This document shows, one piece after another, positions 52,633-63,849 of a DNA stretch of 64,000 bases. This stretch comes from W2P13-069 sp051876105 (GTDB taxonomy: Bacteria; Actinomycetota; Coriobacteriia; Coriobacteriales; QAMH01). A program made the position numbers and the translations under genes. How positions within the stretch are numbered: the stretch's first letter is position 1; the number at the start of each line of letters is the position of its first letter. Where the stretch lies: positions 7,814 to 71,813 of the forward strand of contig JBJEHN010000065.1 in assembly GCA_051876105.1 (NCBI GenBank). Reading direction: 5' to 3'. The notes below the pieces were generated by a model. The model was given only the letters and a program-made list of their open reading frames with translations, was not told the origin of the DNA and ran no database searches.

Positions 52633-53697
52633 CTAAGAGTTGTTGTGGGCTTGGATGAGCTGGCCACACGCTCCGTCGATATCGGAGCCGCGGGAGTCGC
52701 GTATGCTCACCTGCACACCGGCACGCTCGAGGGCGGTTTTGAACTCGGGCATGCGGCCGGAAGGCTCCATAAGGTAGCCTTGCTCATCGCCGCTGGAGCG
52801 CTTGATGGGGTTGAGGGGGATGAGGTTCACATGGCACAGCATCCCGCTGCAGAAGCCCACAAGGGCCTCGAGCTGCTCGTCTGAGTCGTTGACGCCGGCC
52901 ATAAGCGCGTATTCGAGAGAGGGCCGGCGGCCGGTGGTACGCCCGTATTCGACAAGCGCCGCGCGCAGGCGGGGGAGGGGGTGGCCCTTCACGCCGGGCA
53001 TGATCTGGTCGCGTGTCTGCTGGACAGCGCTGTGCAGGCTGATGGCGAGGGTGAACTGCTCGGGCTCGCGCGCGAAGCGCTCGATACCGCCGATGATGCC
53101 GCAGCTGGAAAGCGTGATGTGGCGCGCGCCGACGCCTAAGCCCAGCTCGGCGTTGATGCGGCGCAGGGCCTCGATGCTTGCCTCGTAGTTGGTGAAGGGC
53201 TCGCCCTGCCCCATGGCGACCACGTTGGTCACGCGCTTGCCGAAGTCAGCGCCCACGAGGCGCACCTGCTCAACCATCTCACCAGCGTTGAGGTTGCGGG
53301 TGAAGCCGCCCCAACCGGTGGCGCAGAAGGTGCAGCCCATTGCGCAGCCCGCCTGAGTTGAGAAGCACACCGTAAGGCGCGAGCCGTCGTGCGAGGGGAT
53401 GCCCACCGTCTCAACAGCCACGCCGTCTGCAAAGCACACGAGGTACTTGCGTGTGCCGTCTGCGCTCACTTGGCGCGCGGCCACCTGGGGCAGCTGCAGG
53501 GTGCAGGCCGCGGCGAGCTGAGCGCGCAGGTCCTTTGAGAGGTTGGTCATCTCGTCGAAGGAGGCCGCGCACTTCTGCCAGAGCCACTGCTCGACCTGCT
53601 TGACGCGGAAGCGCGCCTGCCCGAGCTGGCCTGTGAGCAGCTCCTCGAGTTGGGCGTGGGTGAGCGCCTTGATGTCGACGGGCGTGCGAGCGTCCAC
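52633..53697 (-). CDS. rlmN: Dual-specificity rRNA/tRNA adenine-C2 methyltransferase RlmN
   Basis: 354-aa radical-SAM enzyme methylating A2503 of 23S rRNA and A37 of some tRNAs. Radical-SAM motif CAMGCTFCATG; GEMVEQV; VAMGQGEPFTNYEAS; GVNDSDEQLEAL; the reactive C-terminal cysteine lies in GSDIDGACGQL. The start is taken as GTG at 53697 (VDARTPVDIKAL), 5 nt after GGAGG; an upstream ATG (53724) has no ribosome site. Single gene on the minus strand, against the local plus-strand bias, divergent from ddl. Confidence 0.94.
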   Translation of the reverse strand: MDARTPVDIKALTHAQLEELLTGQLGQARFRVKQVEQWLWQKCAASFDEMTNLSKDLRAQLAAACTLQLPQVAARQVSADGTRKYLVCFADGVAVETVGIPSHDGSRLTVCFSTQAGCAMGCTFCATGWGGFTRNLNAGEMVEQVRLVGADFGKRVTNVVAMGQGEPFTNYEASIEALRRINAELGLGVGARHITLSSCGIIGGIERFAREPEQFTLAISLHSAVQQTRDQIMPGVKGHPLPRLRAALVEYGRTTGRRPSLEYALMAGVNDSDEQLEALVGFCSGMLCHVNLIPLNPIKRSSGDEQGYLMEPSGRMPEFKTALERAGVQVSIRDSRGSDIDGACGQLIQAHNNS

Positions 53698-53820
53698 GTG
53701 AGCCTCCAAAAAACCATGAAACAAAACCAGGCCGCGCGTGCTCCCGTAACACTATGGGTGCAGCGCTCAGTTAAGATACCACCTGCGAGGAAAGAACCCA
53801 TACGAGCAGAGGGGTCAACT

Positions 53821-54777
53821 ATGGTCAACGCAACGCCCTGCAATCCCGCCACGACGAAGGTCACCTTGCTGAAGGGCGGCCGCAGCGGCGAGCGCGAGGT
53901 GTCGCTGCGCTCCGGTGCCGCCTGCGCACAAGGCCTGCGCAGCATGGGCTTCCCCGTCACAGAGGTGGATACAGGCGAGCCCGACATGATCGCCCAGATC
54001 ATCGCCAGCGAGCCGGACGTCATCTTCTGCGCCCTGCACGGTAGGGACGGCGAGGACGGCCGCATGCAGGGTCTGCTCGAGCTGATGCGCGTGCCCTACA
54101 CGGGCTCCGGCGTGCTGGCCAGCGCGCTTGCCATGGACAAGACCCGCGCCAAGGCCATCTACCGCCAGGCCGGCCTGCCCACCCCGGGCTCCGTGGACCT
54201 GGTCCGCGGCCGCGGCTACAGCGTGGACGAGATCGTGGCGGCGGTTGGGGAGCACTGCGTGGTCAAGCCCGCCAGCGAGGGCTCCAGCCTGGGGATGGCG
54301 ATCATCGAGCGCGCCGAGGACCTGCCCGCCGCCATCGAGGAGGCCTTCAAGTTCGACTCGCTCCTGCTGGTGGAGAGCTTCGTCGCCGGCATTGAGACCA
54401 CCATCGCCGTGCTCGGCAACGACGAGCCCGAGCCGCTCCCTGTGATCGAGATCGTCACCCAGGAGAGCAGCGAGTTCTACGACTTCGACGCCAAGTACGC
54501 CCCCGGCGGCTCCACCCACATCATCCCCGCGCGCATCCCCGCCGAGCAGCTGGCCGAGTGCCAGCGCCTGGCCGTCGAGGCCCACAAGGCCCTGGGCTGC
54601 CGCGGCGTCTCGCGCACGGACATCATCGTCTCACCGCAGGGCCAGATGTGGATCCTGGAGACCAACACCCTGCCCGGCATGACCGCGACCTCCCTGCTGC
54701 CAGACGCCGCCAAGAGCGTCGGCATCGAGTTCGGCCCGCTGTGCAAGCTGCTCGTGGAGCTGGCGCTGGAGCAGTAA
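53821..54777 (+). CDS. ddl: D-alanine--D-alanine ligase
   Basis: 318-aa ATP-grasp ligase making D-Ala-D-Ala for peptidoglycan. Motifs: LKGGRSGEREVSLRSG, ALHGRDGEDGRMQGLLEL, PYTGSGVLASALAMDK, VKPASEGSSLGM, and the metal-binding ILETNTLPGMTATSLLP. The residue that sets D-Ala versus D-lactate specificity cannot be read safely without alignment. AGAGGGG precedes the ATG at 53821. A long upstream open frame is rejected because it overlaps the rlmN start region and lacks a ribosome site. A weak hairpin (54810-54832) follows. Confidence 0.95.
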   Translation: MVNATPCNPATTKVTLLKGGRSGEREVSLRSGAACAQGLRSMGFPVTEVDTGEPDMIAQIIASEPDVIFCALHGRDGEDGRMQGLLELMRVPYTGSGVLASALAMDKTRAKAIYRQAGLPTPGSVDLVRGRGYSVDEIVAAVGEHCVVKPASEGSSLGMAIIERAEDLPAAIEEAFKFDSLLLVESFVAGIETTIAVLGNDEPEPLPVIEIVTQESSEFYDFDAKYAPGGSTHIIPARIPAEQLAECQRLAVEAHKALGCRGVSRTDIIVSPQGQMWILETNTLPGMTATSLLPDAAKSVGIEFGPLCKLLVELALEQ

Positions 54778-54809
54778 GCCCGTCCCCGCGCTTTTGGAAA
54801 ACTGAGGGG

Positions 54810-54832
54810 GCCGCTCGGCGGTTGGGAGCGGC
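54810..54832 (+). terminator. Possible weak terminator after ddl
   Basis: GCCGCTC-9 nt-GAGCGGC, 7-bp stem 33 nt after the ddl stop; only ACGTTTCC follows, so termination is uncertain. Confidence 0.4.
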
Positions 54833-54896
54833 ACGTTTCCTCCTGGTTGGTATTCTTGTGCGAATCAAGAACCCACTAGCCAGGAAGGAGAGCGCA

Positions 54897-55460
54897 ATGT
54901 CTCAGCTCACAGAGATCCGCTGGCACGCGCGCGCCGGCCAGGGTGCCGTCACCGCTGCCAAGCTGGTTGCAGAGACCGCCCTTTCCCAGGGTCGCTACAT
55001 GCAGGCGATGCCCGAGTACGGCCCGGAGCGCGCCGGCGCCCCGCTCAAGGCCTTCACCCGCGTGTGCGACGAGCCCATCGAGGTCCACAACAACGTCACC
55101 AACCCCGCCATCGTGGTGGTGCTCGACGACACGCTCCTGCCCATCGTCGATGTCACCGAGGGCATCCTGCCCGGCGGCAGCATCATCCTCAACACCAAGC
55201 TGAGCCCCGCCGCTGCGCGCGAGCAGCTCAAGGTGGGCGACGACATCACCGTGGCCACGGTGGACGCCTCTGGCATCGCCATCGACACCATCAAGCGCGA
55301 CATCCCCAACGCCGCCATCGTCTCTGCCGTGATCAAGGTCACCGGCGTGGTGCCCTTGGATGAGTTCAAGGCCCACTTCGAGGGCTCCTTTGCCAAGAAG
55401 GAGCTGGTCCCGGCCAACATGGAGGCCATCGACCGAGCCTTCGAGGAGGTGCAGCTGTAA
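54897..55460 (+). CDS. 2-oxoacid:ferredoxin oxidoreductase, gamma subunit
   Basis: 187-aa catalytic-domain subunit (pyruvate/2-ketoacid ferredoxin oxidoreductase gamma type). Typical beginning TEIRWHARAGQGAVTAAKLVAE and PEYGPERAGAPLKAFTRV. Four-subunit enzymes oxidise pyruvate or branched-chain 2-oxoacids to acyl-CoA and reduce ferredoxin. AGGAAGGAG precedes the ATG. First of the gamma-delta-alpha-beta operon; its stop overlaps the next start by one base (TAATG). Confidence 0.95.
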   Translation: MSQLTEIRWHARAGQGAVTAAKLVAETALSQGRYMQAMPEYGPERAGAPLKAFTRVCDEPIEVHNNVTNPAIVVVLDDTLLPIVDVTEGILPGGSIILNTKLSPAAAREQLKVGDDITVATVDASGIAIDTIKRDIPNAAIVSAVIKVTGVVPLDEFKAHFEGSFAKKELVPANMEAIDRAFEEVQL

Positions 55461-55813
55461 TGAGCGCGAACACCAGCGCGGCCCCGCGCAAGTGGGACGT
55501 GAGCCGCGTCGACCAGCAGAGCTACAAGGTGCTGCCCTTGGGCGGCGTCAACCCCGACGGCGGCAACTCCGTCTGCTACATCACCGGCGGCTGGCGCAGC
55601 GAGCGCCCCGTGTGGGACGAGCAGGCCTGCAAGCACTGCCTGCTGTGCTGGGTCATGTGCCCGGACTCCTCCATCTTGGTGGAGGGCGGCAAGATGACTG
55701 GCATCGACTACGACCACTGCAAGGGCTGCGGCATCTGCGTCAACGAGTGCAAGTTCGGCACGCTGAAGATGGTTTCCGAGGCAAGCGCCCTGGCCGAAGA
55801 GGGGAGGGAGTAG
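55460..55813 (+). CDS. 2-oxoacid:ferredoxin oxidoreductase, delta subunit (2[4Fe-4S] ferredoxin)
   Basis: 117-aa iron-sulfur subunit with two clusters: CKHCLLCWVMCP and CKGCGICVNEC. It passes electrons from the TPP centre to ferredoxin. An N-terminal stretch of about 55 residues (DQQSYKVLPLGGVNPDGGNS) docks to the other subunits, as in the family. The start shares the A of the gamma stop; alpha follows 3 nt after the stop. Confidence 0.95.
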   Translation: MSANTSAAPRKWDVSRVDQQSYKVLPLGGVNPDGGNSVCYITGGWRSERPVWDEQACKHCLLCWVMCPDSSILVEGGKMTGIDYDHCKGCGICVNECKFGTLKMVSEASALAEEGRE

Positions 55814-55816
55814 GGA

Positions 55817-57016
55817 ATGGCTGAGAAGAAGATCCTCTCTGCAAACGGCAACCAGATGGTGGCCGAGGCCTACCGCCAGGCCGAGCCCGACGTCGTCTGC
55901 GCCTACCCGATCACCCCGCAGACCACCATCGTTGAGAACTTCGCCAAGTACGTGGCCCAGGGCCGCGTCCACACGGAGTTCGTTACGGTCGAGAGCGAGC
56001 ACTCGTCCATGAGCGCATGCGTGGGCTCCTGCGCTGCCGGCGCGCGCACCTTCACCGCCACCTCCAGCCAGGGCCTGGCCTACATGGTCGAGGAGCTGCC
56101 CATCGCCTCCGGCCTGCGCCTGCCCATCATCATGGCCAACGCCAACCGCGCCATCGCGGCTCCCATCAACATCAACTGCGACCACTCCGACGTCATGCTC
56201 GCCGCCGACTGCGGCTGGCTGATGTTCTTCGCGGAGAACGCCCAGGAGGCCTACGACAACACGCTCGTGGCCATCCGCGCGGCCGAGGACCACAGGGTCC
56301 TGCTGCCGGCCATCACCGCGCTCGACGGCTTCATCACCTCGCACGCCATGGAGCGCTGCGAGCTGATGGACGACGAGACCGTGGCCGCGTTCGTGGGCGA
56401 GCGCGAGGCGGTCTACCCGCTGCTCGACACCGCCAACCCCGTGGCCGTGGGCAGCTACACCAACGCCGAGCCCCACTACGAGGTCAAGAAGTCGCAGCGC
56501 GCCGCCATGGAGGCCGCGCGCGGCGTGATCAAGGAGTACGGCGACAAGTGGGCGCAGGTCTGCGGCCGCCCGTTCGAGATGGTCGACTGCTACGGCTGCG
56601 AGGACGCCGAGCTCATCGCCGTGGTCATCGGCTCGTGCGCCGGCAACCTGCGCCACGTGGCCCGCGAGCTGCGCGCCCAGGGCAAGAAGGTGGGCGTGGC
56701 CCGCATCCGCGTGTACCGCCCCTTCCCGGCCGAGGAGCTGGCCGCCGCGCTCAAGGGCGCCAAGGCCGTGGCCGTGCTCGACCGAAGCGAGACCTACGGC
56801 GGCCAGATGGGCCCGCTGGGCCTGGAGACCGCAGCGGCCCTGTTCAAGGCCGGCGTGAGCGTCCCGCTCAAGGACTACCTCTACGGCCTGGGCGGCCCGG
56901 ATGTCACGCTGGCGGACATGCACCGCGTGTTCCGCGAGCTGGAGCTGCTGGCCGCAGGCGACGCCTCCGTCGACGCGGGCGTCGCGTACCTGGGTTCTGA
57001 GAAGGAGGGTGAGTAA
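55817..57016 (+). CDS. 2-oxoacid:ferredoxin oxidoreductase, alpha subunit
   Basis: 399-aa subunit with the N-terminal pyrimidine-binding domain (GNQMVAEAYRQAEPDVVCAYPITPQTT, TEFVTVESEHSSMSAC, TATSSQGLAYMVEELP) and the C-terminal CoA-side domain (VGVARIRVYRPFPAEEL, DRSETYGGQMGPL). The YPITPQT threonine is the substrate-contacting residue of the family. The preference for pyruvate or 2-oxoisovalerate is not decidable by eye. Ends 1 nt before the beta start (stop at 57014-57016). Confidence 0.95.
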   Translation: MAEKKILSANGNQMVAEAYRQAEPDVVCAYPITPQTTIVENFAKYVAQGRVHTEFVTVESEHSSMSACVGSCAAGARTFTATSSQGLAYMVEELPIASGLRLPIIMANANRAIAAPININCDHSDVMLAADCGWLMFFAENAQEAYDNTLVAIRAAEDHRVLLPAITALDGFITSHAMERCELMDDETVAAFVGEREAVYPLLDTANPVAVGSYTNAEPHYEVKKSQRAAMEAARGVIKEYGDKWAQVCGRPFEMVDCYGCEDAELIAVVIGSCAGNLRHVARELRAQGKKVGVARIRVYRPFPAEELAAALKGAKAVAVLDRSETYGGQMGPLGLETAAALFKAGVSVPLKDYLYGLGGPDVTLADMHRVFRELELLAAGDASVDAGVAYLGSEKEGE

Positions 57017-57017
57017 C

Positions 57018-57953
57018 ATGGCGAGCATCAAGGAGCTTTCCGCCCTGCCCGAGCGCCTCTGCGGCGGGCACCGCCTCTGCGGTGGCTGCGGAGCTGGCAT
57101 CGCCGTGCGCCAGGTCATGATGGGCGCGGGCGACAACGACGTTGTGGTCGCAAACGCAACCGGCTGCCTGGAGGTCTCCACCACGGTGTACCCCTACTCC
57201 AGCTGGAACGCCCCCTTCATCCACAATGCCTTCGCCAACGGGGCAGCCACCTGCTCCGGCGTGGAGGCCGCCTACAAGGGCCTCAAGCGCGCTGGCAAGA
57301 TCCCGGCCGACAAGGAGATCAAGTTCGTCTGCTTCGGCGGCGACGGCGGCACCTACGACATCGGCTTCCAGAGCCTCTCCGGCGCCATGGAACGCGGGCA
57401 CGATATGGTCTACGTCTGCTACGACAACGGCGCCTACATGAACACCGGCATCCAGCGCTCCAGCGCCACGCCCCACGGTGCCTGGGCCACCACGGCCGAG
57501 GTCGGAGCAGCCCAGCAGGGCAAGGAGCAGCGCCGCAAGGACCTCACCAGCATCCTGGCAGCCCACCACATCCCCTATGTGGCGCAGGCCTCCGTCAGCC
57601 ACTGGAAGGACCTGGTCGCAAAGGCGGAGAAGGCCTTCAACACCCCCGGCCCGGCGTTCATCAACGTGCTCGCTCCCTGCCCGCGCGGATGGCGCATCCC
57701 CAGCGACCAGACCGTCGAGGTCGCCCGCATGGCTGTGCAGTCCGGCTTCTGGCCGCTGTTCGAGGTCGAGGACGGCAAGTGGAGCATGACCAAGATCAAG
57801 GGCGAGAAGCTGCCGCTGGTTGAGTTCATGAAGCCCCAGGGCCGCTTCAAGCATCTGTTCAAGCCCGGCAACGAGGAGCTGCTCGAGCAGCTGCAGCGCG
57901 AGTGCGACGAGTACTACGCCTACATCGAGCGCCGCTGCGAGCTCGAGGGCTAA
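57018..57953 (+). CDS. 2-oxoacid:ferredoxin oxidoreductase, beta subunit
   Basis: 311-aa TPP-binding subunit. CGGHRLCGGCGAGIAVRQ and a further cysteine in NATGCLEVST supply the proximal cluster, and FGGDGGTYDIGFQSLSGAMERGHDMVYVCYDNGAYMNTG-like segments bind TPP-Mg (GDGG...D...N motif). It completes the four-subunit enzyme. It is followed by a TGGGACAG palindrome and then by the gene for the one-chain pyruvate:ferredoxin oxidoreductase. Confidence 0.95.
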   Translation: MASIKELSALPERLCGGHRLCGGCGAGIAVRQVMMGAGDNDVVVANATGCLEVSTTVYPYSSWNAPFIHNAFANGAATCSGVEAAYKGLKRAGKIPADKEIKFVCFGGDGGTYDIGFQSLSGAMERGHDMVYVCYDNGAYMNTGIQRSSATPHGAWATTAEVGAAQQGKEQRRKDLTSILAAHHIPYVAQASVSHWKDLVAKAEKAFNTPGPAFINVLAPCPRGWRIPSDQTVEVARMAVQSGFWPLFEVEDGKWSMTKIKGEKLPLVEFMKPQGRFKHLFKPGNEELLEQLQRECDEYYAYIERRCELEG

Positions 57954-57958
57954 GCACC

Positions 57959-57998
57959 AAAATGGGACAGTGGGGACAGTCCCCACTGTCCCATTTTG
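57959..57998. repeat. TGGGACAGTGGGGAC element, symmetric copy
   Basis: 40-nt perfect palindrome AAAATGGGACAGTGGGGACA... with TTTT end, identical in sequence to the copy at 11722. It starts 5 nt after the beta-subunit stop and probably works as a terminator here. Confidence 0.85.
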
Positions 57999-58224
57999 GC
58001 TTGACCAGCAAGAGCATGAGCTGGAGAGGGGATGAGCCCGCCCCAGCGCCCCCGCAGGTGCGTACAGCCGTAAGGCTGGCAGCGGGGTACCACGTGCCGA
58101 AGAGCGGGCCTGCTTGCAGCGGGGGAGCGCCGCGGCTCGCATAGTATTCACGCTATTGGAGTGTTCACGCGCTCCGCTGGTTTTCTGCATGCACCCACTT
58201 ACATACACGCTCGAGAGGAAGCCT
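57999..58224. promoter_or_regulatory. nifJ leader region
   Basis: 226 nt between the repeat and nifJ. Two direct TTCACGC motifs (58147-58153 and 58164-58170) lie in the only AT-rich part, where the promoter probably is. GCCAGC/AGCCTT-type short hairpins occur near 58060-58085. No known riboswitch is recognised. Confidence 0.4.
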
Positions 58225-61764
<3,540 letters not shown>

Positions 61765-61788
61765 GCCGCTGCTGAGCGCATACGCATG

Positions 61789-61820
61789 CGAGGGGCGCCC
61801 CCATGAGGGCGCCTCTCTTG
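61789..61820 (+). terminator. Terminator after nifJ
   Basis: GAGGGGCGCCC and GGGCGCCTCTC arms (one mismatch) around a short loop, then TTGCGTT; 25 nt after the nifJ stop. Confidence 0.75.
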
Positions 61821-61858
61821 CGTTCGGGGATGGCCGGCCCGGCCCGAAAGGTGCATTT

Positions 61859-61950
61859 AGGGGTGTTTTGTGGCACGAAAAGCGCGCTGAGGGGTGTTGA
61901 TAAAAGTAGCCGCACCCCTCAACGCGCTATTCGGACCACAAAACACCCTT
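61859..61950. repeat. Nested palindrome with AGGGGTGT arms, copy 2
   Basis: Outer arms AGGGGTGTTTTGTGG (61859-61873) and CCACAAAACACCCTT (61936-61950); inner arms AGCGCGCTGAGGGGTG (61881-61896) and CACCCCTCAACGCGCT (61913-61928), each with one mismatch; loop TTGATAAAAGTAGCCG. Same build and loop (GATAAAANTAG) as the element at 20409-20500. Confidence 0.8.
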
Positions 61951-62001
61951 TGACGCACTTTGCGTGACAGCGCCTGTCCCCACTGCCCCGAACAGGGCGG
62001 G

Positions 62002-62007
62002 TACAAT
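62002..62007 (+). promoter_or_regulatory. Candidate -10 of the cobalamin-riboswitch transcript
   Basis: TACAAT about 30 nt upstream of the aptamer; no convincing -35 is seen. Confidence 0.4.
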
Positions 62008-62027
62008 GGGGCGAACAGAAGAAGACG

Positions 62028-62135
62028 TCCCGTCGTGGAGGAAAGCGGGTGGGAGTCCCGCACGGTACCGCCGCTGTGATCGGGTGCGCCAGAGGCGCGG
62101 CCCGTCAGCCAGAATGCTCCCCGGGAAGCGTGCCT
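62028..62135 (+). promoter_or_regulatory. Adenosylcobalamin riboswitch
   Basis: Conserved blocks in the correct order: GAGGAAAGC (about 62038), GGTGGGAGTCCCGCACGGTA, CCGCCGCTGTGAT (62068-62080, the invariant GCCACTGTGA box), a GTGCGCCAGAGGCGC hairpin, and GTCAGCCAGAATGCT (62104-62118, the B12 box AGTCAGGATACC equivalent). After it come a kissing-loop-compatible region and a terminator at 62203-62232. The next gene encodes a secreted protein. Confidence 0.88.
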
Positions 62136-62202
62136 GCGCAGGCGGCGAGTTACCGCCGGCGCAACCTCCCAGCTGCTGGGGGCTTTGCGTAGCATTTGCA
62201 GG

Positions 62203-62232
62203 CCGCGCTCGCTCAGCGCGGCTTTTGTGTTT
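62203..62232 (+). terminator. Expression-platform terminator of the cobalamin riboswitch
   Basis: CCGCGCT-5 nt-AGCGCGG followed by CTTTTGTGTTT, about 85 nt after the B12 box and 110 nt before the secreted-protein start. A CCCAGC/GCTGGG hairpin precedes it (about 62168) and could be the alternative structure. Confidence 0.75.
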
Positions 62233-62341
62233 GCCGTCCTTTCTTCTGAATGCGGCGCCTGCCGGGCGCTGCGTCATGGCCAGGGCCGAACGGCCCACGT
62301 TGCGCGGCCGGGTGAGCTCTGGCTGCGGAGAAAGGAGCGAC

Positions 62342-63208
62342 ATGAAGCTCAAGAGCAAGGTGGTGGCGGCGCTGACCAGCGCCGCGATGGCGGTGAGCCT
62401 GTGCGGGTTCGCGCCCGCGGCGGCGCTTGCCGTCGGCGTGGTGCAGGGTGCCCAGCCCGGCCCGATCCCAGCGCAGCTGCCCTTCACGGCAAGCTTCAAC
62501 GGTCAGGAGCTGCCGGTGCTATCCGTGATCACGGGTGGCTACGAGTACACGGAGTTCGGCAAGCCCGAGCCCACGCGCGTGGACGTGTACGAGATTGGCA
62601 TCCCGGCCAACTGCACAGCGGTTGACCTGCAGCTTTCCGAGGCAAGCATTCTCTACAACTACAGCGAGGACGGGCAGTACCTCGCAGGCTATCTGGACGA
62701 CCCGACTGTGGGCACCACCTCGACCACGGTGAATGTTGACAGCTCCAAGAGCAATATGGATGGCAGCACAGAGCCCGCAGACGGGAAGCCCGACTTCATC
62801 CAAGTGCAGAACCCGTACAACCCCGATTGGACTGGCGGCGACCTGAAGTACGCCATCACCTTCGTCAAAGAGGTGCCCACCGTCGTGTTCCCGCAGGTCA
62901 TCAAGGCTGGCACCAAGGCTAAGACGCTGACCAAGGCGGCCGTGGACAAGAAGAAGCGCGTCGTCAGCTTCTCTGTGAGCGGGGCGCAGACCGAGCTTAC
63001 CTGGACGCTCGGCCCTGCCTCCAAGAAGGCGGGCTTCAAGGTTGCCGCAACCGCCAAGGGTAAGGTGAAGGTCACCGTCCCCAAGGGCACTAAGACCGGC
63101 AGCTACAAGCTGACCGTCTGGGCCAAGAAGAAGGCCGGCGAGTACAAGGCATCCAACAAGCTGACCCTCAAGGTCACTGTTGCCAAGAAGGTCGCCGTAG
63201 CCGAGTAA
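62342..63208 (+). CDS. Secreted protein of unknown function under cobalamin riboswitch control
   Basis: 288 aa. Signal peptide MKLKSKVVAALTSAAMAVSL... with a likely cut after Ala30 (AAALA/VG); no lipobox and no LPxTG anchor. The mature N-terminal half (about 45-185) is acidic and aromatic (PFTASFNGQELPVLSVITGG, TRVDVYEIGIPANCTAVDLQ, LYNYSEDGQYLAGYLDDPT). The C-terminal 100 residues are lysine- and threonine-rich beta-type (TVPKGTKTGSYKLTVWAKKK), like Ig-like repeats of coriobacterial surface proteins. GAAAGGAG precedes the start. Because the leader is a B12 riboswitch, a role in capturing cobalamin or corrinoids outside the cell is inferred; no homologue is recognised. Confidence 0.85.
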   Translation: MKLKSKVVAALTSAAMAVSLCGFAPAAALAVGVVQGAQPGPIPAQLPFTASFNGQELPVLSVITGGYEYTEFGKPEPTRVDVYEIGIPANCTAVDLQLSEASILYNYSEDGQYLAGYLDDPTVGTTSTTVNVDSSKSNMDGSTEPADGKPDFIQVQNPYNPDWTGGDLKYAITFVKEVPTVVFPQVIKAGTKAKTLTKAAVDKKKRVVSFSVSGAQTELTWTLGPASKKAGFKVAATAKGKVKVTVPKGTKTGSYKLTVWAKKKAGEYKASNKLTLKVTVAKKVAVAE

Positions 63209-63301
63209 GCGCCTGCTCTGTCTCTGGTACCCTGTAGGGACGCTGAGAATGCGCGCCTACTGCCCGTGCTGGGCGGCGGCGCATGAGATAAGGAGACTGC
63301 A

Positions 63302-63721
63302 ATGATCAAAGAGCTGGTCCACGATGAGGAGTTCCTCGCAAAGCCCTCCGAGCCCGCTACGGCAGAGGACGCGCAGATCGCGCAGGACCTGGTCGACACC
63401 CTCGAGTCCATCAAGGACGAGTGTGCCGGCCTGGCCGCCAACATGATCGGCGAGCTCAAGAACATCATCGTCTTCTACGACGCAGAGCGCCCCGTGGTCA
63501 TGTACAACCCCAAGATCAAGTGGTTCTCCAGCCCCTACAACGCCGAGGAGGGCTGCATGTCGCTCGAGCGCGAGACCGTGGTCAAGCGCTTCAAGCGCAT
63601 CAAGGTGGCCTACCAGGCGCTCGAGGACGGCGTTCTGGTGCATAAGGAGCGCTCGTACCGCGACTGGGTCGCCGAGGTCATCCAGCACGAGATCGACCAC
63701 TGCAAGGGCATCCTGGTCTAA
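63302..63721 (+). CDS. Peptide deformylase, short type with Gln-to-Met in motif I
   Basis: 139-aa metallohydrolase. Motif I reads CAGLAANMIG (43-50), with Met48 where the oxyanion-stabilising Gln usually is; motif II EEGCMSL (Cys85 ligand); motif III QHEIDH (His129, Glu130, His133). Classical Def is about 165-190 aa with GxGxAAxQ. Short GLAANMIG variants are, from memory, a recurrent subgroup in Firmicutes and Actinobacteria; their activity on formyl-Met is less certain. AAGGAG precedes the ATG. It follows the secreted-protein gene by 93 nt and probably has its own promoter. Confidence 0.9.
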   Translation: MIKELVHDEEFLAKPSEPATAEDAQIAQDLVDTLESIKDECAGLAANMIGELKNIIVFYDAERPVVMYNPKIKWFSSPYNAEEGCMSLERETVVKRFKRIKVAYQALEDGVLVHKERSYRDWVAEVIQHEIDHCKGILV

Positions 63722-63771
63722 GGATGTGGGGGAGCGCCTGCCGTTTGCGCGGGCGCGGCCGGCATGCTGCG

Positions 63772-63805
63772 AGCAAGGGGCCTGGCGCTGAGCCGGGCCC
63801 CTGGT
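63772..63805 (+). terminator. Terminator after the deformylase gene
   Basis: AGGGGCC and GGCCCCT-like arms (AAGGGGCCTGGC... CCGGGCCCCTGG) followed by TTTAGA, about 55 nt after the stop. Confidence 0.65.
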
Positions 63806-63823
63806 TTAGAGGGGACATGAGGA

Positions 63824-63849
63824 AAGTAATCAGTAGCTCGTGATTACTT
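63824..63849. promoter_or_regulatory. Inverted repeat, candidate operator at the window edge
   Basis: AAGTAATCA-8 nt-TGATTACTT, a perfect 9-bp inverted repeat, with a further half-site TGATTA at about 63938. It lies in a sharply AT-richer stretch (63820-63960) that looks like a promoter region for a gene beyond the window. Confidence 0.5.

Noticed and set aside
57999..58224. A TPP riboswitch upstream of the TPP-dependent nifJ
   Set aside because: The CTGAGA and ACCTGATCTGGATAATGCC core motifs are absent.
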